Shown: one piece after another, positions 9,049 to 20,095 of the stretch | How the letters are laid out: each line of letters starts with the position of its first letter | How positions within the stretch are numbered: the stretch's first letter is position 1 | DNA from: Pseudoxanthomonas gei | GTDB lineage: Bacteria; Pseudomonadota; Gammaproteobacteria; Xanthomonadales; Xanthomonadaceae | Direction of reading: 5' to 3' | Assembly (NCBI RefSeq): GCF_010119615.1 | Contig: NZ_QOVG01000005.1 | Location: 239,967 to 303,966 of the forward strand | DNA length: 64,000 bases | Notes under the pieces: model-generated | Database searches by the model: none | What the model was told of the DNA's origin: nothing | The model's input: the letters and a program-made list of their open reading frames with translations, nothing else | Made by a program: the position numbers and the translations under genes

Positions 9049-9879
9049 TCAGCCCGCTGCCCGAAGCTCGGCAAGCAACGCGCGCGGCGTGGCGCCGGCG
9101 ATGGCGCGGAACTCGGCAATGAGGTGGGCCTGGTCGTAATAGCCCGCGCTGGCCGCGATGTCCGCCCAGCCCGCGCCTCCGCCGTTGCGCGCGGCGGCCA
9201 GGGCGTGATGGAAACGCGTCAGCTTGGCGAAGGTCTTGGGGCTGACCCCGACGGCCTGGCGGAACACCCGGCGCAGATGCCGTTCACTCACGCCCAGGTC
9301 GAAGGCCACGCCATCGAGGTTGCCACTGCCCAGCCTTTGCATGGCGCTGGAAGCAAGTTGCGCACGCGCGCCGGAGGAAGCATCAGACCGTGCAATGCGT
9401 TCGGCGATCGCCTCTTCCAGGACGGAGGCAACGCCGGCCGTGTCCCTGGCTTCGGCAATCCGGCCGAGCAGGCGCTGTGAGGCGGCGACGCCCCACAACT
9501 CCTCGATTGCGACGATGCGCCCGGCCACTTCCGAAGCCGGCATGCCGAGCACCGCCTCGCAACTGTTCCAGTGCAGGCGCGCGAACACGGTGCGTTGCCC
9601 GCCGCGGATGATCTTGCGGTGCGCCTGCGGATGTATTCCCATTGCATGCACATCGAGGCCATCACGCGCCGCCGATCCCAGGCGAACGACCAGCTGCACC
9701 TCCGGCTGTGGAATGGCGACGCGGGGCTGGTCGTGCTCGCATTCGTGCACGAACAGATCCGCCACCGCGGTCGTGGCCGAGCGGGCGGTTCCGTGATGCG
9801 AAAGGAGGCGAGCGTGCACGCACCGGAGTCTGCTCGCGGCGCGGGGGCGGTGCAAGCCTGGCCGTTTCTTCCAATCCAT
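9049..9879 (-). CDS. AraC-family transcriptional regulator
   Basis: A 276-residue protein whose last ~100 residues form the double helix-turn-helix of AraC/XylS regulators (FDLGVSERHLRRVFRQAVG and the downstream AASAGYYDQAHLIAEFR signature). The N-terminal part is a ligand or sensing domain of unknown specificity. The start at 9879 is the furthest upstream in frame; a downstream start is possible because the first 30 residues are Arg-rich and unconvincing. It is transcribed divergently from the epimerase gene, with the starts almost touching, so local regulation of that gene is plausible. Confidence 0.88.
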   Translation of the reverse strand: MDWKKRPGLHRPRAASRLRCVHARLLSHHGTARSATTAVADLFVHECEHDQPRVAIPQPEVQLVVRLGSAARDGLDVHAMGIHPQAHRKIIRGGQRTVFARLHWNSCEAVLGMPASEVAGRIVAIEELWGVAASQRLLGRIAEARDTAGVASVLEEAIAERIARSDASSGARAQLASSAMQRLGSGNLDGVAFDLGVSERHLRRVFRQAVGVSPKTFAKLTRFHHALAAARNGGGAGWADIAASAGYYDQAHLIAEFRAIAGATPRALLAELRAAG

Positions 9880-9907
9880 GCGCCGCGGCGGGCACTACGC
9901 TGCACCC

Positions 9908-10753
9908 ATGAAGACCATCCTTGTTACCGGTGCCACCGGAAAAGTGGGCAGCCGACTCCTCCGTCGCCTTGCCGAACGCGGCCATCACCTGCGCGCACTG
10001 GTGCGTGACCTGGAGCGCAACGCGGCACTGCGCAATGAACACGTGGAGCTGGTCCAGGGTGACCTGCTGGATCCCGGCTCACTCGCGGCCGCCGTGCGTG
10101 GCGTCGATGCCGTGGTCCACTGCGCCGCCTTCTTCCGCGGCGCCATGCCTGAGCAGGCCCACGCGGTCAATGAACTGGGTACGCGGCATCTGGCCGACGC
10201 GGCCCGCGCCGCCGATGTGGGGCGCTTCGTGTTCACCAGCACCGGCCTGGTGTATGGACCCAAAGGCGGTGGCCTTGCGCGCGAGGATGACGATTGCGCG
10301 CCGGTCGACGCCTATCCCGTGAGCAAACTGGCCGCCGAGCGCCTGCTGCTGTCGATGCAGGACCTGGACGTGCGGGTGCTGCGCCTGCCGTTCGTCTATG
10401 GCGATGGCGATCCACACATTGCCGAGACCGTACCGATGATGCGCGCGTTCGCACCGGGCCAGCGCCTGTCGATCGGCCACCACGCCGACATCGCCCAGGC
10501 CGTGGCCCTGCTGTTGGACGCACACGAACCGGTGCACCGAATCTACAACGTGGTGGCCGAATCGCCCGACCTGGCCACGCTGTTCGCCGCGGTCGGCGAG
10601 CCGCCACCGGATGGCTCGCGGGCCGAAGGCGGCCGTGCGTTCGATGTGGTGCTGGAGGGAAGCCGACTGCGCGAAGAACTGGGTTTCAGGCCGCTGTTCC
10701 CGCGCGTGCAGGCTGCGCTCCAGGCAGAGGCAGTGCACCCGTCAGCGCGATAG
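9908..10753 (+). CDS. NAD(P)-dependent epimerase/dehydratase family protein
   Basis: A 281-residue extended short-chain dehydrogenase. The Rossmann signature TGATGKVG is at the N-terminus, and the catalytic YPVSK (YxxxK) follows an upstream Ser/Thr segment (FTSTGLVYG). It probably uses NAD(P)H on a sugar-nucleotide or other carbonyl substrate that cannot be predicted from sequence. ATG 9908 is preferred to the in-frame start at 9878 because the fold begins exactly at MKTILVTGATG. An AraC regulator is divergent. Confidence 0.9.
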   Translation: MKTILVTGATGKVGSRLLRRLAERGHHLRALVRDLERNAALRNEHVELVQGDLLDPGSLAAAVRGVDAVVHCAAFFRGAMPEQAHAVNELGTRHLADAARAADVGRFVFTSTGLVYGPKGGGLAREDDDCAPVDAYPVSKLAAERLLLSMQDLDVRVLRLPFVYGDGDPHIAETVPMMRAFAPGQRLSIGHHADIAQAVALLLDAHEPVHRIYNVVAESPDLATLFAAVGEPPPDGSRAEGGRAFDVVLEGSRLREELGFRPLFPRVQAALQAEAVHPSAR

Positions 10754-10853
10754 CGTGGGGTGGACCGTCACCGTCGCACCGTGCAGTAAGTGCACGGCTT
10801 TCCGGCTTCGCCACTGCCTGGATCACGTCAGCAAGGCTTCGCGAAAAGCCGGT

Positions 10854-11294
10854 TCAGCCGCTCGCCGATTCGGCGGCCTGCTTGATGTCCTGCAGGTGCT
10901 GGTCCCAGCCGGAGGCGCAGTCTGCATAGCAGTCCAGCAGTGGTGTCAGGCCCTGGTGATGCAGGGACAGCAGGGTGGAGGCATCGAGTTCTTCCTGCAG
11001 GTGGAAGGCCATCGAGGTGTTCAACCACTCACCGCCATAGCCACTGTCTTCAAGCACGGACCAGGCAACGTCGGTGGGGAACACTCTGGCCGTGACCTCG
11101 ATCCGCGTGTAGTCGTCCGAATCGTGGATGCCGAAGCGCAGCTCGCCCAGCTCGGCCGGGTCGCCCGATACGCTGCCCTTCCACCACGCCTGGATGCCTT
11201 CCAGCGTGGTCAGCAAGGCGAACACCTGGTCGACCGGCGCCTGGATATGGATCCGGCTGGAATAGGTGCCCTCCGGGGCCTCTTCGACACGCAT
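10854..11294 (-). CDS. SRPBCC (START-like) domain protein
   Basis: A 146-residue protein with the pattern of the polyketide-cyclase/AHSA1 branch of SRPBCC folds: an opening strand (SSRIHIQAPVDQVFALLT), the WWKG turn and a long C-terminal helix ending in a Trp-containing segment (GWDQHLQDIKQ). Such proteins bind hydrophobic ligands in an internal cavity; the ligand is unknown. It stands alone between convergent and same-strand neighbours. Confidence 0.85.
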   Translation of the reverse strand: MRVEEAPEGTYSSRIHIQAPVDQVFALLTTLEGIQAWWKGSVSGDPAELGELRFGIHDSDDYTRIEVTARVFPTDVAWSVLEDSGYGGEWLNTSMAFHLQEELDASTLLSLHHQGLTPLLDCYADCASGWDQHLQDIKQAAESASG

Positions 11295-11408
11295 GGTTCA
11301 CCTCTCAAAGGCAGCGAAGATCGGGTATCGACTGTCTCGAAACTAGCCCGGGATGGGTGAACATGACGTCAGCGAGGAAGCCGACTGCGGCCCTTGCAGG
11401 GGCGTGAT

Positions 11409-12332
11409 TCAACGCGGCGGCGGTGGGGTCGGTTTCCAGTCTCCGAACAGGAAGGTCAGCGCGCCGGGCAGGCGCTTTTCCCACGCGGGTTCGTTGTGCT
11501 CGGCTTCGGCGTCCACCACGAAGCGGAAGTTCGTGTCGTCGTAGCCGGCGGCCCGAAAATTGGTTTCGACCTGGCGGATCAAGCCCACCATTTTTTCGTT
11601 GTACTTCGGCTCGGAGGATTCCTTGCCGCCGAAGCCGACGAACACCTTCTGCGGCATGACCACCAACGGGTTGGTGTCGCGCACCAGCTGGCCCATGCCT
11701 ACCCACAGCGTCGGACTCTCGATCAGGCCATAGCCGAACGTGTTGGGCTTGGCCAGCAACGCATACAAACTCGCGACACCGCCGTAGGACGAACCGCCGA
11801 TGCCGGTGTTGGGCGGGCCGGTCAGGGTGCGGTAATTGCCGTCGACCAAGGGCATCACTTCCTTGGTCATGAAGTCAGGGAATTGCTTGCCGGCTGGCTC
11901 GTCCATGTCGGGATTGCCGGTGAAATCCTTGTACGGCAGGTATTCGCGCGCACGGTCCTTGCCGGCGTGGTCTACGCCGACCACGATCAGCGGCGGGATC
12001 TTCTTCTCCGCGACCAGTCGCCGCACCGTTTCGTCCACGCTCCATTCGCGGTGGCTGACATCGCTGAGGCAGGCGTCGAACACGTTCTGGCCATCGAGCA
12101 TGTACAGGACCGGATAGCGGCGATCCTTGTTGGCGGCGTCGCCGTAGCCTGCAGGCAGGAGCACGCGGATCTTGCGCTCATTGCCGAAGATCGTGCTTTT
12201 CAGGGTGTGCACATGCAGGTCGCCGCTGGCCGTCGACTTGCAGGCCGCCGCCGCTGGGGGCGTCTGGGCGAGCGCCACGCCGGTCACCGACAGGCTGGTG
12301 CACAGGGCCAGGCAGAGCAGGATGTTTCGCAT
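11409..12332 (-). CDS. Secreted esterase (alpha/beta hydrolase, enterochelin-esterase-like)
   Basis: A 307-residue protein with a signal peptide ending near VALAQ, so likely periplasmic or secreted. The alpha/beta-hydrolase core has VLYMLDGQNVFD, the nucleophile elbow GGSSYGG (GxSxG, Ser nucleophile) and a C-terminal His in EAEHNEPAWEKR that could complete the triad. The pattern fits the putative esterase/Fes-like family (PF00756), which hydrolyses esters such as siderophores or simple acyl esters. No siderophore genes are adjacent, so the substrate is open. Confidence 0.9.
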   Translation of the reverse strand: MRNILLCLALCTSLSVTGVALAQTPPAAAACKSTASGDLHVHTLKSTIFGNERKIRVLLPAGYGDAANKDRRYPVLYMLDGQNVFDACLSDVSHREWSVDETVRRLVAEKKIPPLIVVGVDHAGKDRAREYLPYKDFTGNPDMDEPAGKQFPDFMTKEVMPLVDGNYRTLTGPPNTGIGGSSYGGVASLYALLAKPNTFGYGLIESPTLWVGMGQLVRDTNPLVVMPQKVFVGFGGKESSEPKYNEKMVGLIRQVETNFRAAGYDDTNFRFVVDAEAEHNEPAWEKRLPGALTFLFGDWKPTPPPPR

Positions 12333-12440
12333 CAGGATTTCCTCCGGGTTTGTCGGGATGGTAAATCAGCACAACGACCAATCCTCGAGGGTGCTGCAAT
12401 GGGTCGGCGTGAACCACGTCGGCCCAGGGTTTCAACGGGT

Positions 12441-13268
12441 CTATTTGTACGGCCCTGGCCCGCTCCAGACCACTTCGCCTTGCCTGTAGACCTTCTGCAT
12501 GTTGATGGCCTGGCGCGCATCACCAATCGTGGCCAGTTCCGGCGAGTCCGGCTCGAGCAGGCGGCAGGGGCCAGACTCGCGCCGCAGTGCGGTTTCCAGC
12601 GGACAGACCATGTAGCGCCGCGTGCCGGGAAGCGGCAGGAAAAGCTCGGTCATGCCCTGGTCGCGCCAGGCGCGCAGCCGGCTTTCGCTGAGCAGGTCGT
12701 AATAGACCTGGTAACCGCCCACTTCCATGCTGGGCTGGGCGCTGGAGGCATCGTTGCCGCGGCCGCGGTTGATGGCCGGGCTGCGGGCCAGCCCCGCGTT
12801 TTCCGGGGCGAGGTCTTCCTGCAGCATGCCCGGAGGCTGGCCCCAGACGTGCGAGCGACGCTGTGGCGGGGGCGTGGGCATCGGCGGCGGCGCGGCCGGC
12901 GTGGCGGCTGCCACTTCATCAGGTTCTTGCGCCACTTCGTCGGGGACATTCGGCGGCACCGGGTCTTCGGCATGCGTGACCGCAGTGGACTGCACGCGTG
13001 ACGCCGCCGGGCGCCGGGCGGCGGCTGGGGAAGGTTTGTTGGCCGGCGCCTTGGTGGGTGGCGGCGGGGTCACGCCGATGAAATCCACCGCCATCCGGCT
13101 GCCGGCGTCCGCGCCTTGCGGCGGCGTCGTGGTGATTGTCGAAGACCACATCGCCAGAAGCACCAACAGCACGTGCAGCAACGCGCTGCACAGCACCGCG
13201 ATCCAGTGCTGCCAGCGTTCGATCCGGGATTGGGCCCTGGCTTCCGCGCGGCGGGACGTCCTGCTCAT
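12441..13268 (-). CDS. Proline-rich single-pass membrane protein of unknown function
   Basis: A 275-residue protein from ATG 13268. A short basic N-terminus is followed by one membrane helix (WIAVLCSALLHVLLVLLAMW), a long Pro/Ala-rich stretch (about residues 60-145) and a compact C-terminal domain with several cysteines. The inner-membrane anchor plus Pro-rich spacer recalls TonB or TonB-like energy transducers, but no TonB C-terminal signature was recognised. The open frame continues upstream to 14000 without coding character, so the shorter start was taken. Confidence 0.8.
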   Translation of the reverse strand: MSRTSRRAEARAQSRIERWQHWIAVLCSALLHVLLVLLAMWSSTITTTPPQGADAGSRMAVDFIGVTPPPPTKAPANKPSPAAARRPAASRVQSTAVTHAEDPVPPNVPDEVAQEPDEVAAATPAAPPPMPTPPPQRRSHVWGQPPGMLQEDLAPENAGLARSPAINRGRGNDASSAQPSMEVGGYQVYYDLLSESRLRAWRDQGMTELFLPLPGTRRYMVCPLETALRRESGPCRLLEPDSPELATIGDARQAINMQKVYRQGEVVWSGPGPYK

Positions 13269-13786
13269 GCCGCCGCAAGCGCGTCGGGGGTGGGGGCCTT
13301 CATGCGCAATCTGTGGCGTGCCAACGGTGGGGTGCGGCATCGTAACGCGGGCGGGCTGTATGCCGGGCCAGTTGCAGTGGTTGACCAGATCAATGAGTTG
13401 AAGCAGGCATGCACTGCAGGAAGTGGCGCAAGGCCGACTCTCGACCATGCGGTCAGGCGCAGCGGCGGACTGCTGCTTTCGGACTGGACTGCCCGGATGC
13501 GGAAAGTGCGCACGGCTCCTTTCCCTCCGCCAGGACGTGGCCGACAAGCACGCGGTCATGGGTATCCGCGTGAACAAGCTTCGATGGACGCGAGGGACGA
13601 CAGCTGTTGCGTCGCTGGCCCGCGACCACCCTGATTGCCGCGGTTCGCATCCTCCACCACCTCCTGCAGAGCGCCTGACGTCGAAGGCGGGAACAGTTAC
13701 GCTGGGCCTGTCCTCCGCCGCACCTGGCCGGTGGCCGCCTCGGTGGCCGCTCTCCCAAATTCCCATTGCAGGTCGTGCGCCCACCC
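13269..13786. other. Intergenic region, no gene recognised
   Basis: About 520 bases between the divergent Pro-rich membrane protein and the VTT-domain gene. It should contain both promoters. The open frames in it lack coding character, and no repeat, palindrome or structured RNA was recognised. Confidence 0.45.
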
Positions 13787-14488
13787 GTGGACAAGAGCAG
13801 TGACGACAGCCTGAGTCCTCGCCCCGGGCTGCAATGGCGGCGTGCGCTGGCCATGTTGCTGGCGTGCGCGGTGCTGGCGTTGCTACTGTCGTTCGATGCG
13901 CTGTACGCGCTGCTGCAGCAGGGCTTGGACGCGGCCAGGCCGGTGATCCAGGCATATCCGCTGTGGGGTGGCGTGCTGTTCGTACTGCTGTCGGCCGCAT
14001 CGGCCCTGCTGGCGTTTTTCTCCAGCGCGCTGCTGGTACCGGTGGCGATCTACAGCTGGGGGCGCACGATCACCATCGTGCTGTTGTGGCTGGGCTGGCT
14101 GCTGGGTGGCGCCTGCGCCTACGGCATGGGCCGCGCCTTCGGTCGACCGCTGTTGCGCAACCTGGCCTCGGCGCGGCTCAGTGACTTCTACCTGCAGCGG
14201 CTGCCCTCACACGTGGACCTGCCGGTCGCGCTGCTGATCCAGCTGGCCTTGCCGTCCGAACTGCCCGGCTACCTGTTCGGCCTGCTGCGGGTGCGCTTCC
14301 GCATCTACCTGGCGGCGTTGGCGCTGGTAGAACTGCCGTTCGCCGTGGGCACCGTGTTGCTGGGCGAAAACGTGATCCGGCGCCAGGGCGGCTGGCTGCT
14401 GGTCCTGGCTGCGCTGGGCATCGGCAGCAGCCTGCTGGCACTGTACGTGCTGCACCGGCGGCTGGGCCGCGGCGCGCAAGGTATGTAG
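13787..14488 (+). CDS. VTT/DedA-family (TVP38/TMEM64-like) membrane protein
   Basis: A roughly 233-residue polytopic protein with about five hydrophobic helices and the VTT-domain pattern (SSALLVPVAIYSWG, GWLLGGACAYGMGRAFG, LPSELPGYLFGLL). Family members are thought to move lipids across membranes; the exact substrate is unknown here. Possible starts are GTG 13787, GTG 13775 and TTG 13766, none with a strong ribosome site, so the N-terminus is uncertain. No functional link to its neighbours is visible. Confidence 0.85.
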   Translation: MDKSSDDSLSPRPGLQWRRALAMLLACAVLALLLSFDALYALLQQGLDAARPVIQAYPLWGGVLFVLLSAASALLAFFSSALLVPVAIYSWGRTITIVLLWLGWLLGGACAYGMGRAFGRPLLRNLASARLSDFYLQRLPSHVDLPVALLIQLALPSELPGYLFGLLRVRFRIYLAALALVELPFAVGTVLLGENVIRRQGGWLLVLAALGIGSSLLALYVLHRRLGRGAQGM

Positions 14489-14578
14489 CAGGCTTGCTTC
14501 TTGGTGTTGGCCTGTGTCCACCGGCGGGCGGCGACGCGTGCTGGCTCGGCAACCAATAGCCAACCTGGGGTTCGCCGC

Positions 14579-15708
14579 TCAGCGCTCCACCGAATCGATG
14601 ACTTCCTGGACCAGGTTGTTGACCCGGATCGCGGTGGGTTGCTGGTCGTAGGCACCGGCGCTGGTCACGATGGCGAGGTCCAGGCCGGGCACCAGGTACA
14701 GCCGCTGTCCGCCATTGCCGAATGCGGCATGCCAGGGCATCGCCTGCCCGTGCCAGCGGGCCGTGCCCGCCCACCATTGCCGGGCATAGCGGTAGTCACG
14801 CACATCAGTGGCGAAGCGCGGTACCAGCGACTGCTCGATCCATGTGGAAGGCACGACCTGCCGACCCTGCCAGCGGCCGTGGTCCAGCACCAGGCGGCCG
14901 ATCTTCAGCAGGTCGCGCGGACGCATGCGCAGGCCATTGAATGCCATCGGGCGGCGTGCAGGTCCGCGACCCATTCCCAGTCGTCGATGCCCAAGGGTTG
15001 GAACAGCCGGCTCCGTGCATAGGCATCCAGTGACTGGCCACTGCCGCGCGTGATCAGGTCGGCGAGCAGCGCGGTGCCGCCGCCGTTGTAGTTGAAGCGG
15101 GTGTCGGGCGCGACCGCCATCTCGTGCCCGAGCACGTAACGTGCAAGGTCGCGCTTCCAGAACAGGCGCAGCTCGTCGTTGACGCCCGTGCCGCCCTCCT
15201 GCCAGCGCAAGCCGCTGGCCATGTTGAGCAGGTCCTCGATGCGGATGCGCTGCCTGGCGGGCGTGGCCAGGTCAGCCAGCGCGGGGTACGCGCCCAGCAC
15301 CGGGGTCGAGGGTGCCGGCACCTTGCCCTCCTGCAGGGCGATGCCGTACAGCAGGCCGGTGATGCTCTTGCCGACCGAACGGACGTCCTGGCGGGTGGTG
15401 GGTCCGAAACTGCGACGGGTCGATACCAGCGCATACACCGAGCGATCGGTCCCGCCCTGGTAGTACTCGGCGACCAGCGCCCCGTGACGTTCCACCAGTA
15501 CGCCATGCACGTTCAGCGGCGCGTCGAGCAGCGAGTTGAGGGCCCGGTCCAGGGCCAGGCCGTCGATGCCCTGCGCCGCGGGCGTGCTGCGTTTCCAGCC
15601 GTCGCCGATATCGACCGGATCGGGACCGACCCGCGGCGAGACGGGGCGCAGCAGGCAGGCCCACAGTGCGAGCAGGAGCAGGACCAGCAGGAACCCGCGC
15701 CGGATCAT
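14579..15708 (-). pseudogene. Serine hydrolase (beta-lactamase class C family), frameshifted
   Basis: Two minus-strand frames together make one complete serine hydrolase. The N-terminal part starts at ATG 15708 with a membrane or signal segment (GFLLVLLLLALWACLL), then the SxxK catalytic motif (RSVGKSITG) and the Tyr motif (FNYNGGG). The C-terminal part, in another frame, carries ARQWWAGTARWHG and the His-Gly motif (HAAFGNGGQ). The frames meet at about 14950-14962, where WEWVADLH should continue into RRPMAFNGL; adding one base restores the reading. It is either a recent inactivation or an assembly error, since both halves are otherwise well preserved. Confidence 0.85.
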
Positions 15709-15901
15709 CTTCAATGGCGATCCCGGAAAGCAGCGATCATGTCGGGAGCAAGTGCGTTGCTGGAGGTGGCCCAGCCTAATGGCCGGCGGCGCGGCCGGCG
15801 AGCGATCCGCGGATCCTCGACGCGGCGCCAACCACGGCCGCTTCAAGCCATGTGCATGTCGGCAGGTGCAGCATGCCGGCTCGGACCTGGAGGCGGCGCG
15901 C

Positions 15902-16696
15902 ATGTTTCTCACTCGATTCTTTGGCGCGGGCACCACGCCCAATCCCTGCGCCAGTTGCCAGGATGATGACCGGCTGGAGTTCGAGGTCAGGATGGCGTTC
16001 CAGCCGATCCTCGACGCCACGACCCGCGAGGTCTACGCCTACGAGGCCCTGGTGCGTGGCGCCAATGGCGAAGGCGCGGCCGAGGTGATCGCCGGGGTGC
16101 GCCCGGAACAGATGTATCGCTTCGACCAGACCTGCCGGGTGCAGGCCATCAGTACCGCGGCGCGGCTGGGCATGGGCGCGCGCCTGTCGATCAACTTCAA
16201 TCCCAATGCGGTCTACGAGCCGGCGACGTGCATCCGCCTGACCCTGGCGGCGGCGAAGATGTCCGGTTTCGACACTGGCAGGCTGATCTTCGAGGTCACT
16301 GAAGCCGAACGCGTGCGCGACGGCTCGCATCTGGTGAAGATCTTCAGGGACTACCAGCAACGGGGCTTCATGACGGCGATCGACGATTTCGGCGCGGGCT
16401 ACGCCGGGCTCAACCTGCTGGCCGAGTTCCAGCCAGACCTGGTCAAGCTGGACATGGCCCTGGTTCGCGGCATCGACCAGAGTGCAGTGCGGCGCACGAT
16501 CGTGGCCGGCATCGTGGCCATCTGCGCCGGGTTGCGCTGCCGCGTGCTGGCCGAAGGGGTGGAGACGCAGGCCGAATATCGCGTGCTGCGCACCTTGGGC
16601 ATTGAATTGTTCCAGGGCTACCTGTTCGCGCGGCCGCAGCTCGAGGCGCTGCCAGTGGTGGACGCGGCGCTGTGGGAGGCGCTTGAAGCCGGCTAG
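15902..16696 (+). CDS. EAL-domain cyclic di-GMP phosphodiesterase
   Basis: A 264-residue stand-alone EAL protein. Catalytic residues are present: YEALVR (48-50 EAL), NFNPN, the Glu of FEVTE, IDDFGAGYAGL, VKLD, AEGVET and QGY. Loop 6 has Ala where many active enzymes have Ser (DDFGxGxS), a tolerated variant. A short Cys-containing N-terminus (CASC) precedes the domain, with no sensor domain or membrane helix. It should cleave cyclic di-GMP to pGpG in the cytoplasm. It lies 87 bases upstream of a MASE1-GGDEF cyclase with the opposite activity. Confidence 0.92.
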   Translation: MFLTRFFGAGTTPNPCASCQDDDRLEFEVRMAFQPILDATTREVYAYEALVRGANGEGAAEVIAGVRPEQMYRFDQTCRVQAISTAARLGMGARLSINFNPNAVYEPATCIRLTLAAAKMSGFDTGRLIFEVTEAERVRDGSHLVKIFRDYQQRGFMTAIDDFGAGYAGLNLLAEFQPDLVKLDMALVRGIDQSAVRRTIVAGIVAICAGLRCRVLAEGVETQAEYRVLRTLGIELFQGYLFARPQLEALPVVDAALWEALEAG

Positions 16697-16783
16697 CCGT
16701 CGCCATTGGGCCGGCGTGCCGGCATCGTTTCCCACGTCCAACATCGCGGCAACATGCGCGAGCGTATGCTCTGATCCCGTTAC

Positions 16784-18628
<1,845 letters not shown>

Positions 18629-18871
18629 GCATTGGCGGGACGAATGCTTCGCGTAGTCGGGACAATCCACGACAGACGCCGGTGCGCCTTGCTGGGATCA
18701 CGCAGGCTGGGACTTGATGAGGCATCGAGGCTGCCACCTCGCCGTGCATTGCCTGCGTTGAGGTCAGCATGGCCGGAAAGCGGGGAGCGGCAGGCGTTAG
18801 GTCATCTGCCATATAGCTGTAAGACAGGGGCTGGTGATGCTGCTGGCTCCCGTTTTCCGAGGAGCTGCCTC

Positions 18872-19051
18872 ATGCTGGACCAGTGGCGGCCGTCAGAGGC
18901 GGAGAAGGAGGTGGTCTTCCTGCTTTTCAAGGGTTTCAGCCTGAAAGATATCCCCGAGGTGCGCGGAACGACGGGGAAAATGGCGCGTGCAGTCGAGCGC
19001 GTTTTTACACCAAGTCGGGCCTAGCGGGGCGTTCGGAACTGAAGAGAGGGC
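18872..19051 (+). pseudogene. LuxR-type helix-turn-helix remnant, frameshifted
   Basis: From ATG 18872, after a clear ribosome site (GAGGAG), the frame reads WRPSEAEKEVVFLLFKGFSL, the recognisable start of a LuxR/GerE-type helix-turn-helix, and continues to AVERVF. It then runs into a stop, while the next frame carries YTKSGLAGRSEL, the usual end of this domain. The break lies at a run of five T at about 19003-19007; one more T would join the two. Downstream sequence does not match the family, so the 3' end is also damaged. Related proteins carry this domain at their C-terminus. Confidence 0.7.
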
Positions 19052-19276
19052 GGGATTGCGATGCAATTGCTGAGGCCTTCGCCACCCAGCACGAAAGTCC
19101 TGGTTGAAGCGATAACGCTGCTACGACCAGACTTGCTGCGTCTGAGCTGGTCGCGTCAATGAAGAAGGGGTCGTGGCAACGCCTGCTCGCCGCATGCTGC
19201 GTTGCCAACCACGCTGGCTGCAACGGGAGGTACCGCGCCGTACCCGGAAAGGCATTCAAGTGACGGGACGACGGGA

Positions 19277-20095
19277 TCACTCCAGTGAGTTGAATGTCAT
19301 CCGGCAAAATCCGTCGAAGTAGCCCTGTCCTCTGCTGAGCGATCCTGCTTCGCCTATGAACGAGCGGATATCCAGGTAAGCCGCCGAAAACATGTCGGCG
19401 GATCGTCGTTGTGACCGGCTCAGGCCCTCGATTCCGGTGGCTGCGATATCGCCTTCCAGTGCATAACCCCTGGTGTCCCCGAAGACCTCCATCTCGACGC
19501 ACGATTCCATCAGGCTTGCCAGGTACTCCTCCCGTGCTCTGGAAATCTTCCACCCGGCAGCGGCCCGATTCAGATGCAGGAGTTCATGCACGTACACCCT
19601 GACAGCGTTCCGGCGCAGGGCTTCGCTTCCACGGTCGTAGCGCACCGACACTGCCATCGACAGGTGTTCTGGCTTTTCGACGAAGCTCGCAACCTCGCTG
19701 TATCCGACTCCGCTGGGAACAAGCACGACACGGTTCCGAGCAATGCCGATTCCCTTGGAAAAACCCTGGTATGAAGCCGAGGCTGCAGTGAACTGTCCTG
19801 CCATCAGCGCGCGTTCCCCGGCCGACAGACCCACGCAGTCGACAAGCGCGATTGCATTGTGCTGCATCTGTTCTGGAACACACGACATTTCCGCGCGGGG
19901 TCCGGCCAGCAGGGAGCTTATCGAATAGCGAAGGTAATTGCCCTTGACCACGACCTTGGTCATGTAGCCAGAGAACGACATGCCCGTTTGCTTTGCAGGC
20001 GGAACTGCTGCACATCCGGCCAGCAACGCCAGGACAAGAAAAGCTGGCGCCATGTGCGCCAGCTTCAAGTCACATGAGGCTACTGGATTGCGCAT
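19277..20095 (-). CDS. Lipoprotein with HELLH zinc-metalloprotease motif
   Basis: A 272-residue protein with a lipobox (LALLAGC, Cys28) and so probably a lipid-anchored envelope protein. HELLH at residues 170-174 is a HExxH zinc site, and the following helix with EEYLASLMESCVE supplies a candidate third ligand (Glu189/190), as in gluzincins. No named peptidase family was recognised with certainty. The start overlaps the end of the upstream lipoprotein gene by 16 bases, consistent with an operon; Met15 (20053) is an alternative start. Base composition is lower in GC than neighbouring genes, a hint of separate origin. Confidence 0.8.
   Translation of the reverse strand: MRNPVASCDLKLAHMAPAFLVLALLAGCAAVPPAKQTGMSFSGYMTKVVVKGNYLRYSISSLLAGPRAEMSCVPEQMQHNAIALVDCVGLSAGERALMAGQFTAASASYQGFSKGIGIARNRVVLVPSGVGYSEVASFVEKPEHLSMAVSVRYDRGSEALRRNAVRVYVHELLHLNRAAAGWKISRAREEYLASLMESCVEMEVFGDTRGYALEGDIAATGIEGLSRSQRRSADMFSAAYLDIRSFIGEAGSLSRGQGYFDGFCRMTFNSLE

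Noticed and set aside
12441..14000. Upstream extension of the proline-rich protein to 519 aa
   Set aside because: The extra residues lack coding character and cross the divergent VTT gene; coding signal begins at 13268.
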